Source of the DNA: Bacillota bacterium
GTDB lineage: Bacteria; Bacillota; Clostridia; Christensenellales; Pumilibacteraceae
Reading direction: 5' to 3'
DNA length: 51,979 nucleotides
NCBI GenBank assembly: GCA_009787385.1
Contig: WRGC01000011.1
Coordinates: 1 to 51,979, forward strand
A program made the translations under genes and the position numbers. Shown here piece after piece: positions 8,488 through 16,839 of the stretch; within the stretch, counting starts at the first letter, position 1, and every line of letters starts with the position of its first letter. The notes beneath the pieces were generated by a model. It made no database searches. It was given only the letters and a program-made list of their open reading frames with translations, and had not been told where the DNA came from.

Positions 8488-9795
8488 ATGTCTAATATAG
8501 GAACTATCAAGTACGAGGGTGCTAAGAGTACCAATCCGTTGAGCTTTAAGTTTTACAATCCAACTCAAGTGGTTGGTGGCAAAACAATGAGAGAACAACT
8601 TAAGTTTGCAATGTCTTATTGGCATACACTGTGTAGTGGACTTCCCGATATATTTGGTGAGGGAACTATAGATAAAAGTTTTGGCAAAACTGCTCCCATG
8701 GATATTTTTAAGGCTAAAGCAGATTTTGGTTTTGAGTTTATGAAAAACTTGGGTGTAGACTACTATTGCTTTCATGACAACGACATAGCACCACATGGCA
8801 AAAACCTTACTGAAACATTGGACAACATACAACACATGGCTGAGTACTTGAAGTCCAAACAAAAAGAATCAGGTATCAAGCTATTGTGGGGAACAGCAAA
8901 CAACTTTAGCGAAAAAATGTTTATGTCAGGGGCGGCAACTAGTCCAAATGCCGATGTATTTGCAATAGCAGCAGCCAAAGTCAAAACTGCAATAGATTGC
9001 ACAATATTGCTAGGTGGCACTGGATATGTATTTTGGGGTGGAAGAGAAGGATATGACTCATTACTCAATACAAATCTCAAATTAGAGTTGGACAATTTAG
9101 CCAAATTCTTGACTATGGCTAGGGATTATGCTAGAGCCAATGGCTTTAATGGTGACTTTTATATAGAACCCAAACCCAAAGAACCTACCAAACATCAGTA
9201 TGATTTTGATGTAGCAACATGTATAGGATTCTTGAGACAATATGGTTTGGACAAAGACTTCAAACTCAATATAGAAGGCAATCACGCAACACTAGCAGGA
9301 CATACATTTGAACACGAACTAGCACTTGCTCGTATCAATGGTATGTTTGGCAGTATAGATGCCAATGAGGGTGATTATTTGTTGGGTTGGGATACTGATT
9401 GTTTTCCTAAAGATGTTTTGACTTCTACCTATGTTTGTTTAGACATAATTAGAGCAGGTGGCTTTACCAACGGTGGTCTCAACTTTGATGCAAAATGTCG
9501 TAGACAGTCCAATACTATAGAAGATTTGTACATTGCCTATATTTTGGGTATGGACACATATGCTTTGGGATTGCTAGCAGCTGACAAAATAATCAAAGAC
9601 GGTAGAATAGACAACAATCTCAAAACTCGTTATGCTAGCTATACTACGGGTATTGGCAAACAAATTGTAGACAACAAGATTGATTTGGCAACTCTTGCAA
9701 AATATGCTAGAGATTTGAAGAGTATTGATGTACAAAGTGGCAAGCAAGAGTATTTGGAAAGCGTTATAAATAATATAATTTATGGTGGGATTTAG
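8488..9795 (+). CDS. xylA: xylose isomerase
   Basis: Converts D-xylose to D-xylulose in the cytoplasm; 435 residues, the usual length of the class II enzymes of Bacillota. All key motifs are present: the catalytic FHDND, FWGGREGY, the metal-binding IEPKPKEPTKHQYD (Glu and Lys), GNHATLAGHTF, GSIDANEGD, GWDTD and NFDAK. It is first in a long + strand operon, with its own promoter, AGGAG Shine-Dalgarno and a putative operator. A second promoter-like pair lies between it and the first binding-protein gene. Its codons look a little less AT-rich than those of neighbouring surface genes, as expected for a well-expressed enzyme. Confidence 0.97.
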   Translation: MSNIGTIKYEGAKSTNPLSFKFYNPTQVVGGKTMREQLKFAMSYWHTLCSGLPDIFGEGTIDKSFGKTAPMDIFKAKADFGFEFMKNLGVDYYCFHDNDIAPHGKNLTETLDNIQHMAEYLKSKQKESGIKLLWGTANNFSEKMFMSGAATSPNADVFAIAAAKVKTAIDCTILLGGTGYVFWGGREGYDSLLNTNLKLELDNLAKFLTMARDYARANGFNGDFYIEPKPKEPTKHQYDFDVATCIGFLRQYGLDKDFKLNIEGNHATLAGHTFEHELALARINGMFGSIDANEGDYLLGWDTDCFPKDVLTSTYVCLDIIRAGGFTNGGLNFDAKCRRQSNTIEDLYIAYILGMDTYALGLLAADKIIKDGRIDNNLKTRYASYTTGIGKQIVDNKIDLATLAKYARDLKSIDVQSGKQEYLESVINNIIYGGI

Positions 9796-9824
9796 ATATT
9801 AAACGATTATAGTATTAGTATCAT

Positions 9825-9852
9825 TTGCAAATAATTACTCCAATACTATAAA
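9825..9852 (+). promoter_or_regulatory. possible internal promoter before the binding-protein genes
   Basis: TTGCAA (9825-9830), 16-bp spacer, TATAAA (9847-9852). TTGCAA is also the -35 of the araC-type gene at 25 kb. AGGAG at 9881-9885 follows. Internal transcription would raise binding-protein levels over the enzymes. Confidence 0.4.
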
Positions 9853-9895
9853 ATACAATTTATCTAATAAAATAACAAAAAGGAGTTGTTGATAT

Positions 9896-11065
9896 ATGAT
9901 GACAACAAGAAAAAAAATAATCACATTAGCACTAAGTGTAGTGTTAATTGTATTTGCTATGGCTACACTTGTAGCATGCACAGGCAAAGATGCTGGTGCA
10001 CCTTACAATATTATTATCTCAAATAATGATGATATGGCATTAGGGGCTGTGGCAGCATTGGGAGATCAAGCAAGCGGTATTCCAATTATAGGTGTGGATG
10101 CTACTACTCCTGCTGTAGAAGCTATAAAAAATGGTAAGATGTATGGGACTGTAAAACAAGAAGTTGCAGGTATGGCTGACGCAATCTTGGATATAGCGTC
10201 TAATTTCTTGTCAGCTAGAAAAGACGATCCTACTATAAATATTATTGATTCTCTTGAAAATACAAAATGGAATGGTGATAAATATAAAGATGTAGATGTA
10301 ACTGTTGGAGTTGACGAATACAATTATAAAGCAAAACCTAATAAGGTACGATTACCTTATACTGAGTTTGATATAAATGACGATACTGTTGAGAATTTTC
10401 CTAATAAAACTTTAGATGGGACTGTTCAAGTAGTTTTGTATAGTGATACTGATGCGTTTATTAATACAGTTGCAACAGCAATGCAAAATCAATCAAGTGG
10501 AGCTTTAAACACAGATAGATTTATTAAAGGTGATGGAAAAGATCAAGCTAACCAAACAACAAAAATAGAGGCAGCATTGGTTGAAAAACCTGATTTACTT
10601 ATTGTAAATCTTGTAGATCCAAAAGCTACTGATGATGTTGTAAAAAAATGTGATGCGGCTAATGTACCTGTAATTTTCTTCAATAAAGAAGATAGGGATT
10701 TTGATTATAAAGGACACAATACTTTGTATATAGGTAGCGACTTGGACGGTGGTGGTCATATACAAGGTGAAATGGTTGCTAATCTCTTAAAAGAAGGACC
10801 TTTTAAAGTAGAATCTGGAACAGTTATAAGACCACTAATCTTGTATGGACAACAAGACCATGCTGACGCATTGTATAGAACATTATCATGGATTACATTT
10901 GCTAATAAGGGACTAGAAGGAACTGGTATAAAAATAGACTTTGAACAAAAAATAAATGGAAATGTAAATGTAATACACCCTGAAACAGATTGGAACTTAG
11001 GTGCAGCTCAAAAGTTGGTAGAAGGGCTTATGACATCTCCTGGATTTAAGTCTATAAAGAAATAG
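9896..11065 (+). CDS. circularly permuted MglB-type sugar-binding lipoprotein (copy 1)
   Basis: Substrate-binding lipoprotein of a CUT2-type sugar ABC importer; lipobox LVAC, acylated Cys28. The domain order is swapped. Segments that end normal MglB come first: SNNDDMALGAV (42-52), IPIIGVDA (62-69), GTVKQEVAGMADA (84-96) and VRLPYTEFD (151-159). Segments that begin normal MglB come last: VVLYSDTDAFI (179-189), IVNLVDP (236-242), VPVIFFNKE (257-265), YIGSDLDGGGHIQGE (278-292), QDHADALYRTL (320-330) and DWNLGAAQKLVEGL (365-378). Pocket residues of the galactose/glucose-binding family appear kept (N263, H322, D324, R328, W366, N43/N44, D68). AGGAG is 10 nt before ATG 9896; ATG 9899 is the alternative. 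Its nearest relative in the window is the next gene. The permutation is read directly from motif order; the ligand is inferred to be xylose or a related pyranose. Confidence 0.9.
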   Translation: MMTTRKKIITLALSVVLIVFAMATLVACTGKDAGAPYNIIISNNDDMALGAVAALGDQASGIPIIGVDATTPAVEAIKNGKMYGTVKQEVAGMADAILDIASNFLSARKDDPTINIIDSLENTKWNGDKYKDVDVTVGVDEYNYKAKPNKVRLPYTEFDINDDTVENFPNKTLDGTVQVVLYSDTDAFINTVATAMQNQSSGALNTDRFIKGDGKDQANQTTKIEAALVEKPDLLIVNLVDPKATDDVVKKCDAANVPVIFFNKEDRDFDYKGHNTLYIGSDLDGGGHIQGEMVANLLKEGPFKVESGTVIRPLILYGQQDHADALYRTLSWITFANKGLEGTGIKIDFEQKINGNVNVIHPETDWNLGAAQKLVEGLMTSPGFKSIKK

Positions 11066-11082
11066 TATAAATATTTAAAATT

Positions 11083-11137
11083 ACAATTGATAGATTTTAT
11101 TAAATAATAATTTTTGTTATAAAAATCTGTCAATTGT
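11083..11137 (+). terminator. intercistronic hairpin between the two permuted genes
   Basis: Arms 11083-11098 and 11122-11137 pair over 16 bp with one wobble and a 23-nt loop. There is no long U-tract, so it is more likely an attenuator or 3'-end stabiliser, common after binding-protein genes, than a full stop. Confidence 0.55.
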
Positions 11138-11175
11138 GTTACATAAGCAATATATTAACAAATTAGGTAGAATTT

Positions 11176-12402
11176 ATGACAACAAGAAAAAAAATAATCG
11201 CATTAGCACTAAGTGTAGTGTTAATCATATTTGCTATGGCCACACTTATAGCATGTACAGGACAAGATGCTGGAGCACCTTACAATATTATTATTGCAAA
11301 TAATGATAATATGGCTGTTGGAGCAGCTAATGGATTAAAAGAATTGGCAAAAGATATTCCTATCATTGGAGTAGATGCAACAGATGAAGCTATAGAAAAA
11401 ATTGAAACTGGTGAAATTTTTGGAACAGTAAAACAAGAAATTGCTGGCATGGCAGATGTGATTTTAGACATATCTGCCAACTTCCTAAAAGATAAATTTG
11501 TTGGTACACCCGAAACTGAAGAACAACCAGAAATACCTGCTAACCCTAATATCACAATCACTGAATCATTTCAAAAGACAAAGTGGTATAATGATGAACA
11601 ATATCATGATACTGATTTAGATTTGGGTGACCCAGATTATAATTATACTAAAAAACAAAATAAAGTAAGAATGCAATATAGTGAATATGATGGAACTCCT
11701 GAAAAGGAATTTGACAAAAAAGATTTGCATGGCAAAAAGATAAAGGTGTTTTTGATGGAAGCTGCAAATGCATACCTTGGTAGAGTACAAGCTGCAATGG
11801 TGCAACAATCTTCACTTACAGAAAATGACTTTATTCCATCATTAAAACAAGAACAAACAGAGCAAGATAATCAAATTGAAACAGAATTAAACAAATCTGA
11901 CAAACCTGATCTTCTGTTGGTAAATCCTGTAGAACCTGAACAAACAGAAAATATAGTAAAAAAGTGTAAAGATGCTGGTGTTCCTGTAATTTTCTTTAAC
12001 AAAGAAAATAGAACTTATGATTATTCTAAAAATGATACCTTATATATAGGAAGTGGACTCGATGGCGGTGGGATAATACAAGGTGAAATGGTAGCAAGAA
12101 TGCTAACTGACCAAAATAGTCCATATAAGGTAGAAGCGGGTACTACTGTAAGACCAGTCTTGTTGTATGGTGACCCTGGGCATGCTGATGCTTTGTTTAG
12201 AACATTGACATGGATAAGATCAGCCAACAAATTGCTAGAAGGTAAAGAGATAAAAATAGATTTTGATTTACAAATAAATGGAAATGTAAATATTAAGTAT
12301 ATGCCTAGCAAAGAGTTGAATTGGTCAGCAGATGGGGCAAGAGCAGTAATAGAAACATTAATAACTTCACCTGGATTTAAAACACTAAGAAAAAGTGCGT
12401 AG
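11176..12402 (+). CDS. circularly permuted MglB-type sugar-binding lipoprotein (copy 2)
   Basis: Paralogue of the previous gene; 408 residues, lipobox LIAC, acylated Cys27. It has the same permuted order: ANNDNMAVGA (41-50), IPIIGVDA (61-68), GTVKQEIAGMAD (83-94) and VRMQYSEYD (164-172), then VFLMEAANAYL (191-201), VNPVEPE (249-255), VPVIFFNKE (269-277), YIGSGLDGGGIIQGE (290-304), GDPGHADALFRTL (332-344) and a C-terminal LNWSADGARAVIETL. The N-terminal 44 codons are about 92 percent identical in DNA to copy 1, far more than the mature parts, which suggests a recent duplication or gene conversion. A 10-15 residue insertion (about 110-122, TPETEEQPEIP) is absent from copy 1. The Shine-Dalgarno AGGTAG is weak. 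A short hairpin and then the first permease gene follow. Confidence 0.9.
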   Translation: MTTRKKIIALALSVVLIIFAMATLIACTGQDAGAPYNIIIANNDNMAVGAANGLKELAKDIPIIGVDATDEAIEKIETGEIFGTVKQEIAGMADVILDISANFLKDKFVGTPETEEQPEIPANPNITITESFQKTKWYNDEQYHDTDLDLGDPDYNYTKKQNKVRMQYSEYDGTPEKEFDKKDLHGKKIKVFLMEAANAYLGRVQAAMVQQSSLTENDFIPSLKQEQTEQDNQIETELNKSDKPDLLLVNPVEPEQTENIVKKCKDAGVPVIFFNKENRTYDYSKNDTLYIGSGLDGGGIIQGEMVARMLTDQNSPYKVEAGTTVRPVLLYGDPGHADALFRTLTWIRSANKLLEGKEIKIDFDLQINGNVNIKYMPSKELNWSADGARAVIETLITSPGFKTLRKSA

Positions 12403-12430
12403 AGTTGAGTTGAATTGTTTGATTTATAAT

Positions 12431-12461
12431 AAAAACACTTTAAGAACATTGGAGTGTTTTT
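12431..12461 (+). terminator. terminator-like hairpin before the first permease
   Basis: AAAAACACT (12431-12439) pairs with AGTGTTTTT (12453-12461), ending in a run of T. It would let part of the transcription stop after the binding-protein genes and lower permease expression. Confidence 0.5.
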
Positions 12462-12501
12462 GATTATTAAGGATATAATATTTACAAAAGGGAGAATAAA
12501 A

Positions 12502-13638
12502 ATGAATGTAGAAAGTCCTGTTGATGACAATAGAAAAGGTACTAATATTCCTGTAATTGGTGGAATAGTGTCTTGGTGGTACAGTGTAGTGGATAGATGG
12601 AAAAATTTTTTGACACTTAGTGGTAGAGAAAAGGGTATTGTTGTTAGAGAAGCTTTGCTAAATAAAGGGCTAATAATAATCTTGTTGTTGTTGGCAGTTT
12701 ACACGGCTTTTGTCAATCCTACTTTTGTTTCTCTACCAAGTATTGTTAATATCATTACGCAAACTTCACTTGCTTTATTTATGGCACTTGGTGTAGCAGG
12801 AATAATATTGTTGACAGGTACAGACTTGAGTGCTGGTAGAATTGCAGCATTTCTTACTATAATCATAGTCTCATTAATGCAAGTCAACAAAAGACTTTTC
12901 CCTGATATGCCTAATTTACCTTGGATTGTACCTTTGCTTATTGTAATGATAGTAGGTGCTGCTATTGGATTTATCAATGGATTCTTTGTTGCCAAATTTA
13001 GACTACACTCTTTTATTGTTACTCTTTCAATGCAATTTGTATTGGTATCTATTATACTTATTTACTTGGGTATAAACAACAACAATGGTCAAAGTTTGTC
13101 AAATGTTGATAGTGCATTTCAAGAGATTATGCAGGGTGGATTTATGTTATCGGGCGTCAAAATAAGGTGGATTATATTTTATGCTATTGCAATGGCTATA
13201 ATAATGTGGTTTGTTTGGAATAAAACTAAATTGGGCAAAAACATGTATGCTGTAGGAAGCAATCCCGAAGCTGCTACTGTGTCTGGTATAAGTGTATTTT
13301 GGACTACAATTATTGTTTTTAGTATGGCAGGATTGTTGTATGCCATTTCTGCATTTGCATCGGCAAGTTATAGTGGAAATGCTGGTGCTAGTACTGCTAC
13401 AAATAGTGAATTATATGCTATTGCTGCTTGTGTCATAGGTGGTGTATCATTTAGTGGTGGTGTAGGAAAAATTAGTGGAGTAGTTTTGGGTGTATTTATG
13501 ATATCCATGATTCAAGTATCTTTGCAGTTTTTGCAAAGTGCTGGTATTGTTAATTCAAATATGATGTCTCTTATTCTTGGTTTGATAGTATTGCTCGCTG
13601 TTGTACTTGATATAAGAAAATACTTGGTAAAAAGATAA
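12502..13638 (+). CDS. CUT2-family sugar ABC transporter permease 1 (MglC/RbsC-like)
   Basis: Membrane component of a monosaccharide importer, 378 residues. It has a soluble N-terminus of about 55 residues and then roughly 8-10 membrane helices. Family motifs are GVAGIILLTGTDLSAGR (about 100-116) and the C-terminal CVIGGVSFSGGVGKISG. The ATG at 12502 follows AGGGAGA by about 8 nt. A GTG start 16 codons earlier lies inside a hairpin and is rejected. The ATPase gene follows after 103 bp. Another permease of the same family lies at 18.4 kb, so the membrane channel could be a heterodimer or two alternative homodimers. Confidence 0.9.
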   Translation: MNVESPVDDNRKGTNIPVIGGIVSWWYSVVDRWKNFLTLSGREKGIVVREALLNKGLIIILLLLAVYTAFVNPTFVSLPSIVNIITQTSLALFMALGVAGIILLTGTDLSAGRIAAFLTIIIVSLMQVNKRLFPDMPNLPWIVPLLIVMIVGAAIGFINGFFVAKFRLHSFIVTLSMQFVLVSIILIYLGINNNNGQSLSNVDSAFQEIMQGGFMLSGVKIRWIIFYAIAMAIIMWFVWNKTKLGKNMYAVGSNPEAATVSGISVFWTTIIVFSMAGLLYAISAFASASYSGNAGASTATNSELYAIAACVIGGVSFSGGVGKISGVVLGVFMISMIQVSLQFLQSAGIVNSNMMSLILGLIVLLAVVLDIRKYLVKR

Positions 13639-13741
13639 ACTAAGTACAATTTATTGTAACAACTATAAATAATTCCTATACTACTGTATATTTTTATAAT
13701 CAATTCACATGATACAGCACTAAAAATATCACGGAGATATC

Positions 13742-15289
13742 ATGAATATGGATATAGACAATCAAACTACTACAAACACTACAACTAATCATGATGAATA
13801 CTTGCTTAGGTTGGTAAATATTAGCAAAAGTTTTGGTGAAGTTAAGGCTCTTCAAGGAGTTTCTCTCAATGTGAGACCTGGGACTGTTCATGCTTTGATG
13901 GGTGAAAATGGTGCAGGAAAATCTACTCTCATGAAATGCCTATTTGGATTGTATAAAAAAGATGATGGTGAGATGTACCTTGATGGCAAACCTATCAACT
14001 TTGTCAATCCCAAACAAGCACTAGAAAATGGTGTCGCTATGGTTCATCAAGAATTGAATCAAGTAACCAAACGCAATATAGTAGACAACCTGTATTTGGG
14101 AAGATACAAGACTAAGTTTGGAATAATTAGCGAACGAGAAATGCTAATTAGGACAAAAGGGCTTCTTCAAAAGTTGGGTATAAATACTAATCCTAAAAAG
14201 ATTTTGAGTGAATTGAGCGTAAGTGAACGACAAATGGTTGAAATAGCCAAGGCATATAGTTATAATTCTAAAATACTTGTATTAGACGAGCCTACTAGTA
14301 GTTTGTCTACAAAAGAAGTAGAACATTTGTTTGGCATCATAGACATGCTCAAAAAAGATGGTTGTGGAATTGTTTATATTTCTCATAAAATGGACGAGAT
14401 ATTGCGAATAAGCGATGATGTTACTGTTATGAGAGATGGTAAGTGGATAGCAACTACGCCAGCTAAAGACCTCACCATGGATATAATTATCAAACAAATG
14501 GTGGGTAGAGAGTTGTCTAATCGTTTTCCACCAAAGCAAAATACAATAGGTGAAACTGTACTAAAAGTCAACAATCTTACAGGCAAATATAGTCCAACTA
14601 TCAAAGATGTGTCTTTTGAACTCAAAAGGGGAGAAATATTGGGAGTAGCTGGATTGCAAGGCAGTAGAAGAACAGAGTTGCTTGAGACATTGTTTGCTCT
14701 ACGCAAAATTGAAAGTGGTGAAGTAATATATGATGGCAAAGTTTTGCCAAACAATCGTACCCCAAAACAAACTATCAAAAAAGGATTTGCTTTGCTGACA
14801 GAAGAGCGAAAAGCTACAGGAATATTTGGAATTCTTCCTATAAAGTTTAATAGTACTATTGCCAATCTAAATGATTATAGAACAGCTAGAGTCTTTTTGA
14901 ATGATGGCAAAATGAGTAAAGACAGTGAACATGTAGTCAAAAGCATGCGAGTTAAAACACCAAATATAAAAACTCACATAGGTAGTCTAAGTGGTGGAAA
15001 TCAACAAAAGGTAATAATAGGTAGATGGTTGCTTACAAAACCTAAAGTCTTGCTACTAGATGAACCTACTAGAGGTATAGATGTAGGTGCAAAATACGAA
15101 ATTTATCAACTGATAAATGAGTTAGCAGAAAAGGGAAATAGTATTATGGTTATCTCTAGTGAAATGGAGGAGCTATTTGGCATAACTGATAGAATGCTAG
15201 TAATGAGTAATGGACGACTTGCAGGAATAGTCAATACCAAAGAAAGTAGTCAAGAAGAAGTTATGGAATTGTCAGCAAAATTTGTATAA
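13742..15289 (+). CDS. CUT2-family sugar ABC transporter ATP-binding protein (MglA/RbsA-like)
   Basis: Cytoplasmic ATPase with two fused ABC domains, 515 residues. Domain 1: Walker A GENGAGKST (54-62), signature LSVSERQMVEIAKA, Walker B VLDEPTSSLS, H-loop YISHK. Domain 2: degenerate Walker A GLQGSRRTELL, signature LSGGNQQKVIIGRWL and Walker B LLLDEPTRGID. An altered second Walker A is usual in this family. The Shine-Dalgarno-like CGGAGAT precedes ATG 13742; ATG 13748 is also possible. It is the only ATPase in an operon with two permeases and three binding proteins, so it probably serves both channels. Confidence 0.95.
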   Translation: MNMDIDNQTTTNTTTNHDEYLLRLVNISKSFGEVKALQGVSLNVRPGTVHALMGENGAGKSTLMKCLFGLYKKDDGEMYLDGKPINFVNPKQALENGVAMVHQELNQVTKRNIVDNLYLGRYKTKFGIISEREMLIRTKGLLQKLGINTNPKKILSELSVSERQMVEIAKAYSYNSKILVLDEPTSSLSTKEVEHLFGIIDMLKKDGCGIVYISHKMDEILRISDDVTVMRDGKWIATTPAKDLTMDIIIKQMVGRELSNRFPPKQNTIGETVLKVNNLTGKYSPTIKDVSFELKRGEILGVAGLQGSRRTELLETLFALRKIESGEVIYDGKVLPNNRTPKQTIKKGFALLTEERKATGIFGILPIKFNSTIANLNDYRTARVFLNDGKMSKDSEHVVKSMRVKTPNIKTHIGSLSGGNQQKVIIGRWLLTKPKVLLLDEPTRGIDVGAKYEIYQLINELAEKGNSIMVISSEMEELFGITDRMLVMSNGRLAGIVNTKESSQEEVMELSAKFV

Positions 15290-15349
15290 ATAATTTTTGT
15301 AATATCTTTTAAAATTATCAACAATAAATATCCTAGTGTAGGAGAAAAT

Positions 15350-16801
15350 ATGTATTTAGGCGTAGATTTGGGGACTTCGTCTCTAAAAGTGTTGTTGTGT
15401 GACAACCAGGGTTTGGTATTGGACACAGCAAAAAAAGAGTATGAGTCTAGTTTTCCAAATATAGGATACAGCGAACAAAATCCACAAGAGTGGTTGAATG
15501 CATTTGTAGATACATTGAAAGAACTCTCTACAAGAAATGACATATCACAAATTAAAGCTATTAGCTTTTGTGGGCATATGCATGGCTTGGTTATGTTGGA
15601 CTCTCAAGATAATGTTATTAGACCTTGTCTAATGTGGAACGACACTCGTAGCATAGTAGAGACTGATTTTATCAACAACTACTTTGGTGAAAAGTTGCTT
15701 GATATGGTTGGCAATATTGCTTTTGCAGGCTTTACAGCACCAAAATTGTTGTGGATAAAAAATAATGAACCTGAAAATTTTAAAAAAATTGCCAAAATAA
15801 TGTTGCCAAAGGATTACTTGTTGTATGCTAGTACTGGCATATTTGCAAGTGATGTGAGTGACAACTCTGGGACTTTATACTTTGATGTACAAAACAAATC
15901 TTGGCAACAAGATATGTTGTCACTATTGGGTATAAACCAAGGTCAACTACCAAAGATTTTTGAAAGTTATCAAGTTGTAGGCAATGTTTGTAGCAAATTT
16001 GCAAAAATTTCAGGTTTGTCAATTAATACAAAGATAGTTGCAGGAGGCGGTGATCAAGCTGTTGGAGCTATTGGTACAGGGACTGTAGGCGATGGTAATA
16101 TAAATATTAGCTTAGGGACTAGTGGTGTAGTTTTTGCAAGTTGCAACAATTATGCACATAGTGATGTCAAAGGATTACATAGTTTTGCCCACAGTGATGG
16201 CAAATATCACTTCATGGGGTGTACTCTTGGTTGTGCTGCTAGTGTAGACTTTTGGTTGCAAAATGTTTTGAATATAAAAGATTATAATACTCAATTTGAA
16301 GCATGCAAAAACATAGAACCCACACAAATTGTATACCTACCATATATATCAGGAGAACGCTCACCTATAAATAACCCTATTGCCAAAGGGACTATACATG
16401 GCTTGCAAATTTCTCATACTAGACATGACATAACTAGGGCTGTAGTAGAGGGAGTTTGCTTTTCTCTCAAAGATTGCCTAGTAGAAATGCAACGATTGGG
16501 AATAAATGCTAAGCAATCAACGGCAATAGGTGGATTGACTCAAAATCCATGGATACTTCAAATACTCTCTACTATCCTAAATTTGGAAATAAGAACACTA
16601 CAAGCTAGTCAAGGCGGAGCATTCGGGGCTGTAATACTAGCAATGGTAGGAGATGAATTGTACAATTCAGTCAAAGAAGCTTGCAAAGAATTGGTAAAAC
16701 TAAACGATGCCATTGTACCTGACACAACACAAGTAGAGTTTTATAATGCAAAATTTGCCAAATACAAAGAGTTGTACAAAAATATTAAGATGACATATTA
16801 A
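15350..16801 (+). CDS. xylB: xylulokinase
   Basis: FGGY-family kinase phosphorylating D-xylulose to xylulose 5-phosphate; 483 residues. N-terminal GVDLGTSSLK binds phosphate, GHMHGLVMLD is the conserved substrate-site motif, and D235 in GGGDQAVGAIGTG is the catalytic base of FGGY kinases. AGGAG lies 5 nt before the ATG. Its place between the transporter ATPase and a third binding protein, with xylA at the operon head, supports xylulose rather than another ketose as substrate. Confidence 0.93.
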   Translation: MYLGVDLGTSSLKVLLCDNQGLVLDTAKKEYESSFPNIGYSEQNPQEWLNAFVDTLKELSTRNDISQIKAISFCGHMHGLVMLDSQDNVIRPCLMWNDTRSIVETDFINNYFGEKLLDMVGNIAFAGFTAPKLLWIKNNEPENFKKIAKIMLPKDYLLYASTGIFASDVSDNSGTLYFDVQNKSWQQDMLSLLGINQGQLPKIFESYQVVGNVCSKFAKISGLSINTKIVAGGGDQAVGAIGTGTVGDGNINISLGTSGVVFASCNNYAHSDVKGLHSFAHSDGKYHFMGCTLGCAASVDFWLQNVLNIKDYNTQFEACKNIEPTQIVYLPYISGERSPINNPIAKGTIHGLQISHTRHDITRAVVEGVCFSLKDCLVEMQRLGINAKQSTAIGGLTQNPWILQILSTILNLEIRTLQASQGGAFGAVILAMVGDELYNSVKEACKELVKLNDAIVPDTTQVEFYNAKFAKYKELYKNIKMTY

Positions 16802-16839
16802 TATAATTGCAAAACTTTAAACAAATAATAGGAGAACTT

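Noticed and set aside
8398-8862. 154-codon open frame antisense to the xylA start
   Set aside because: Covers the xylA promoter and conserved 5' coding part; no family features.
11066-11175. Reading the two permuted genes as one normal protein split by an error (last half of copy 1 plus first half of copy 2)
   Set aside because: A stop, a hairpin, a second Shine-Dalgarno and a full lipoprotein signal peptide lie between the halves, and copies 1 and 2 each contain both halves.
12454-12501. Upstream GTG start for permease 1
   Set aside because: Lies inside a hairpin and before the Shine-Dalgarno that fits ATG 12502.
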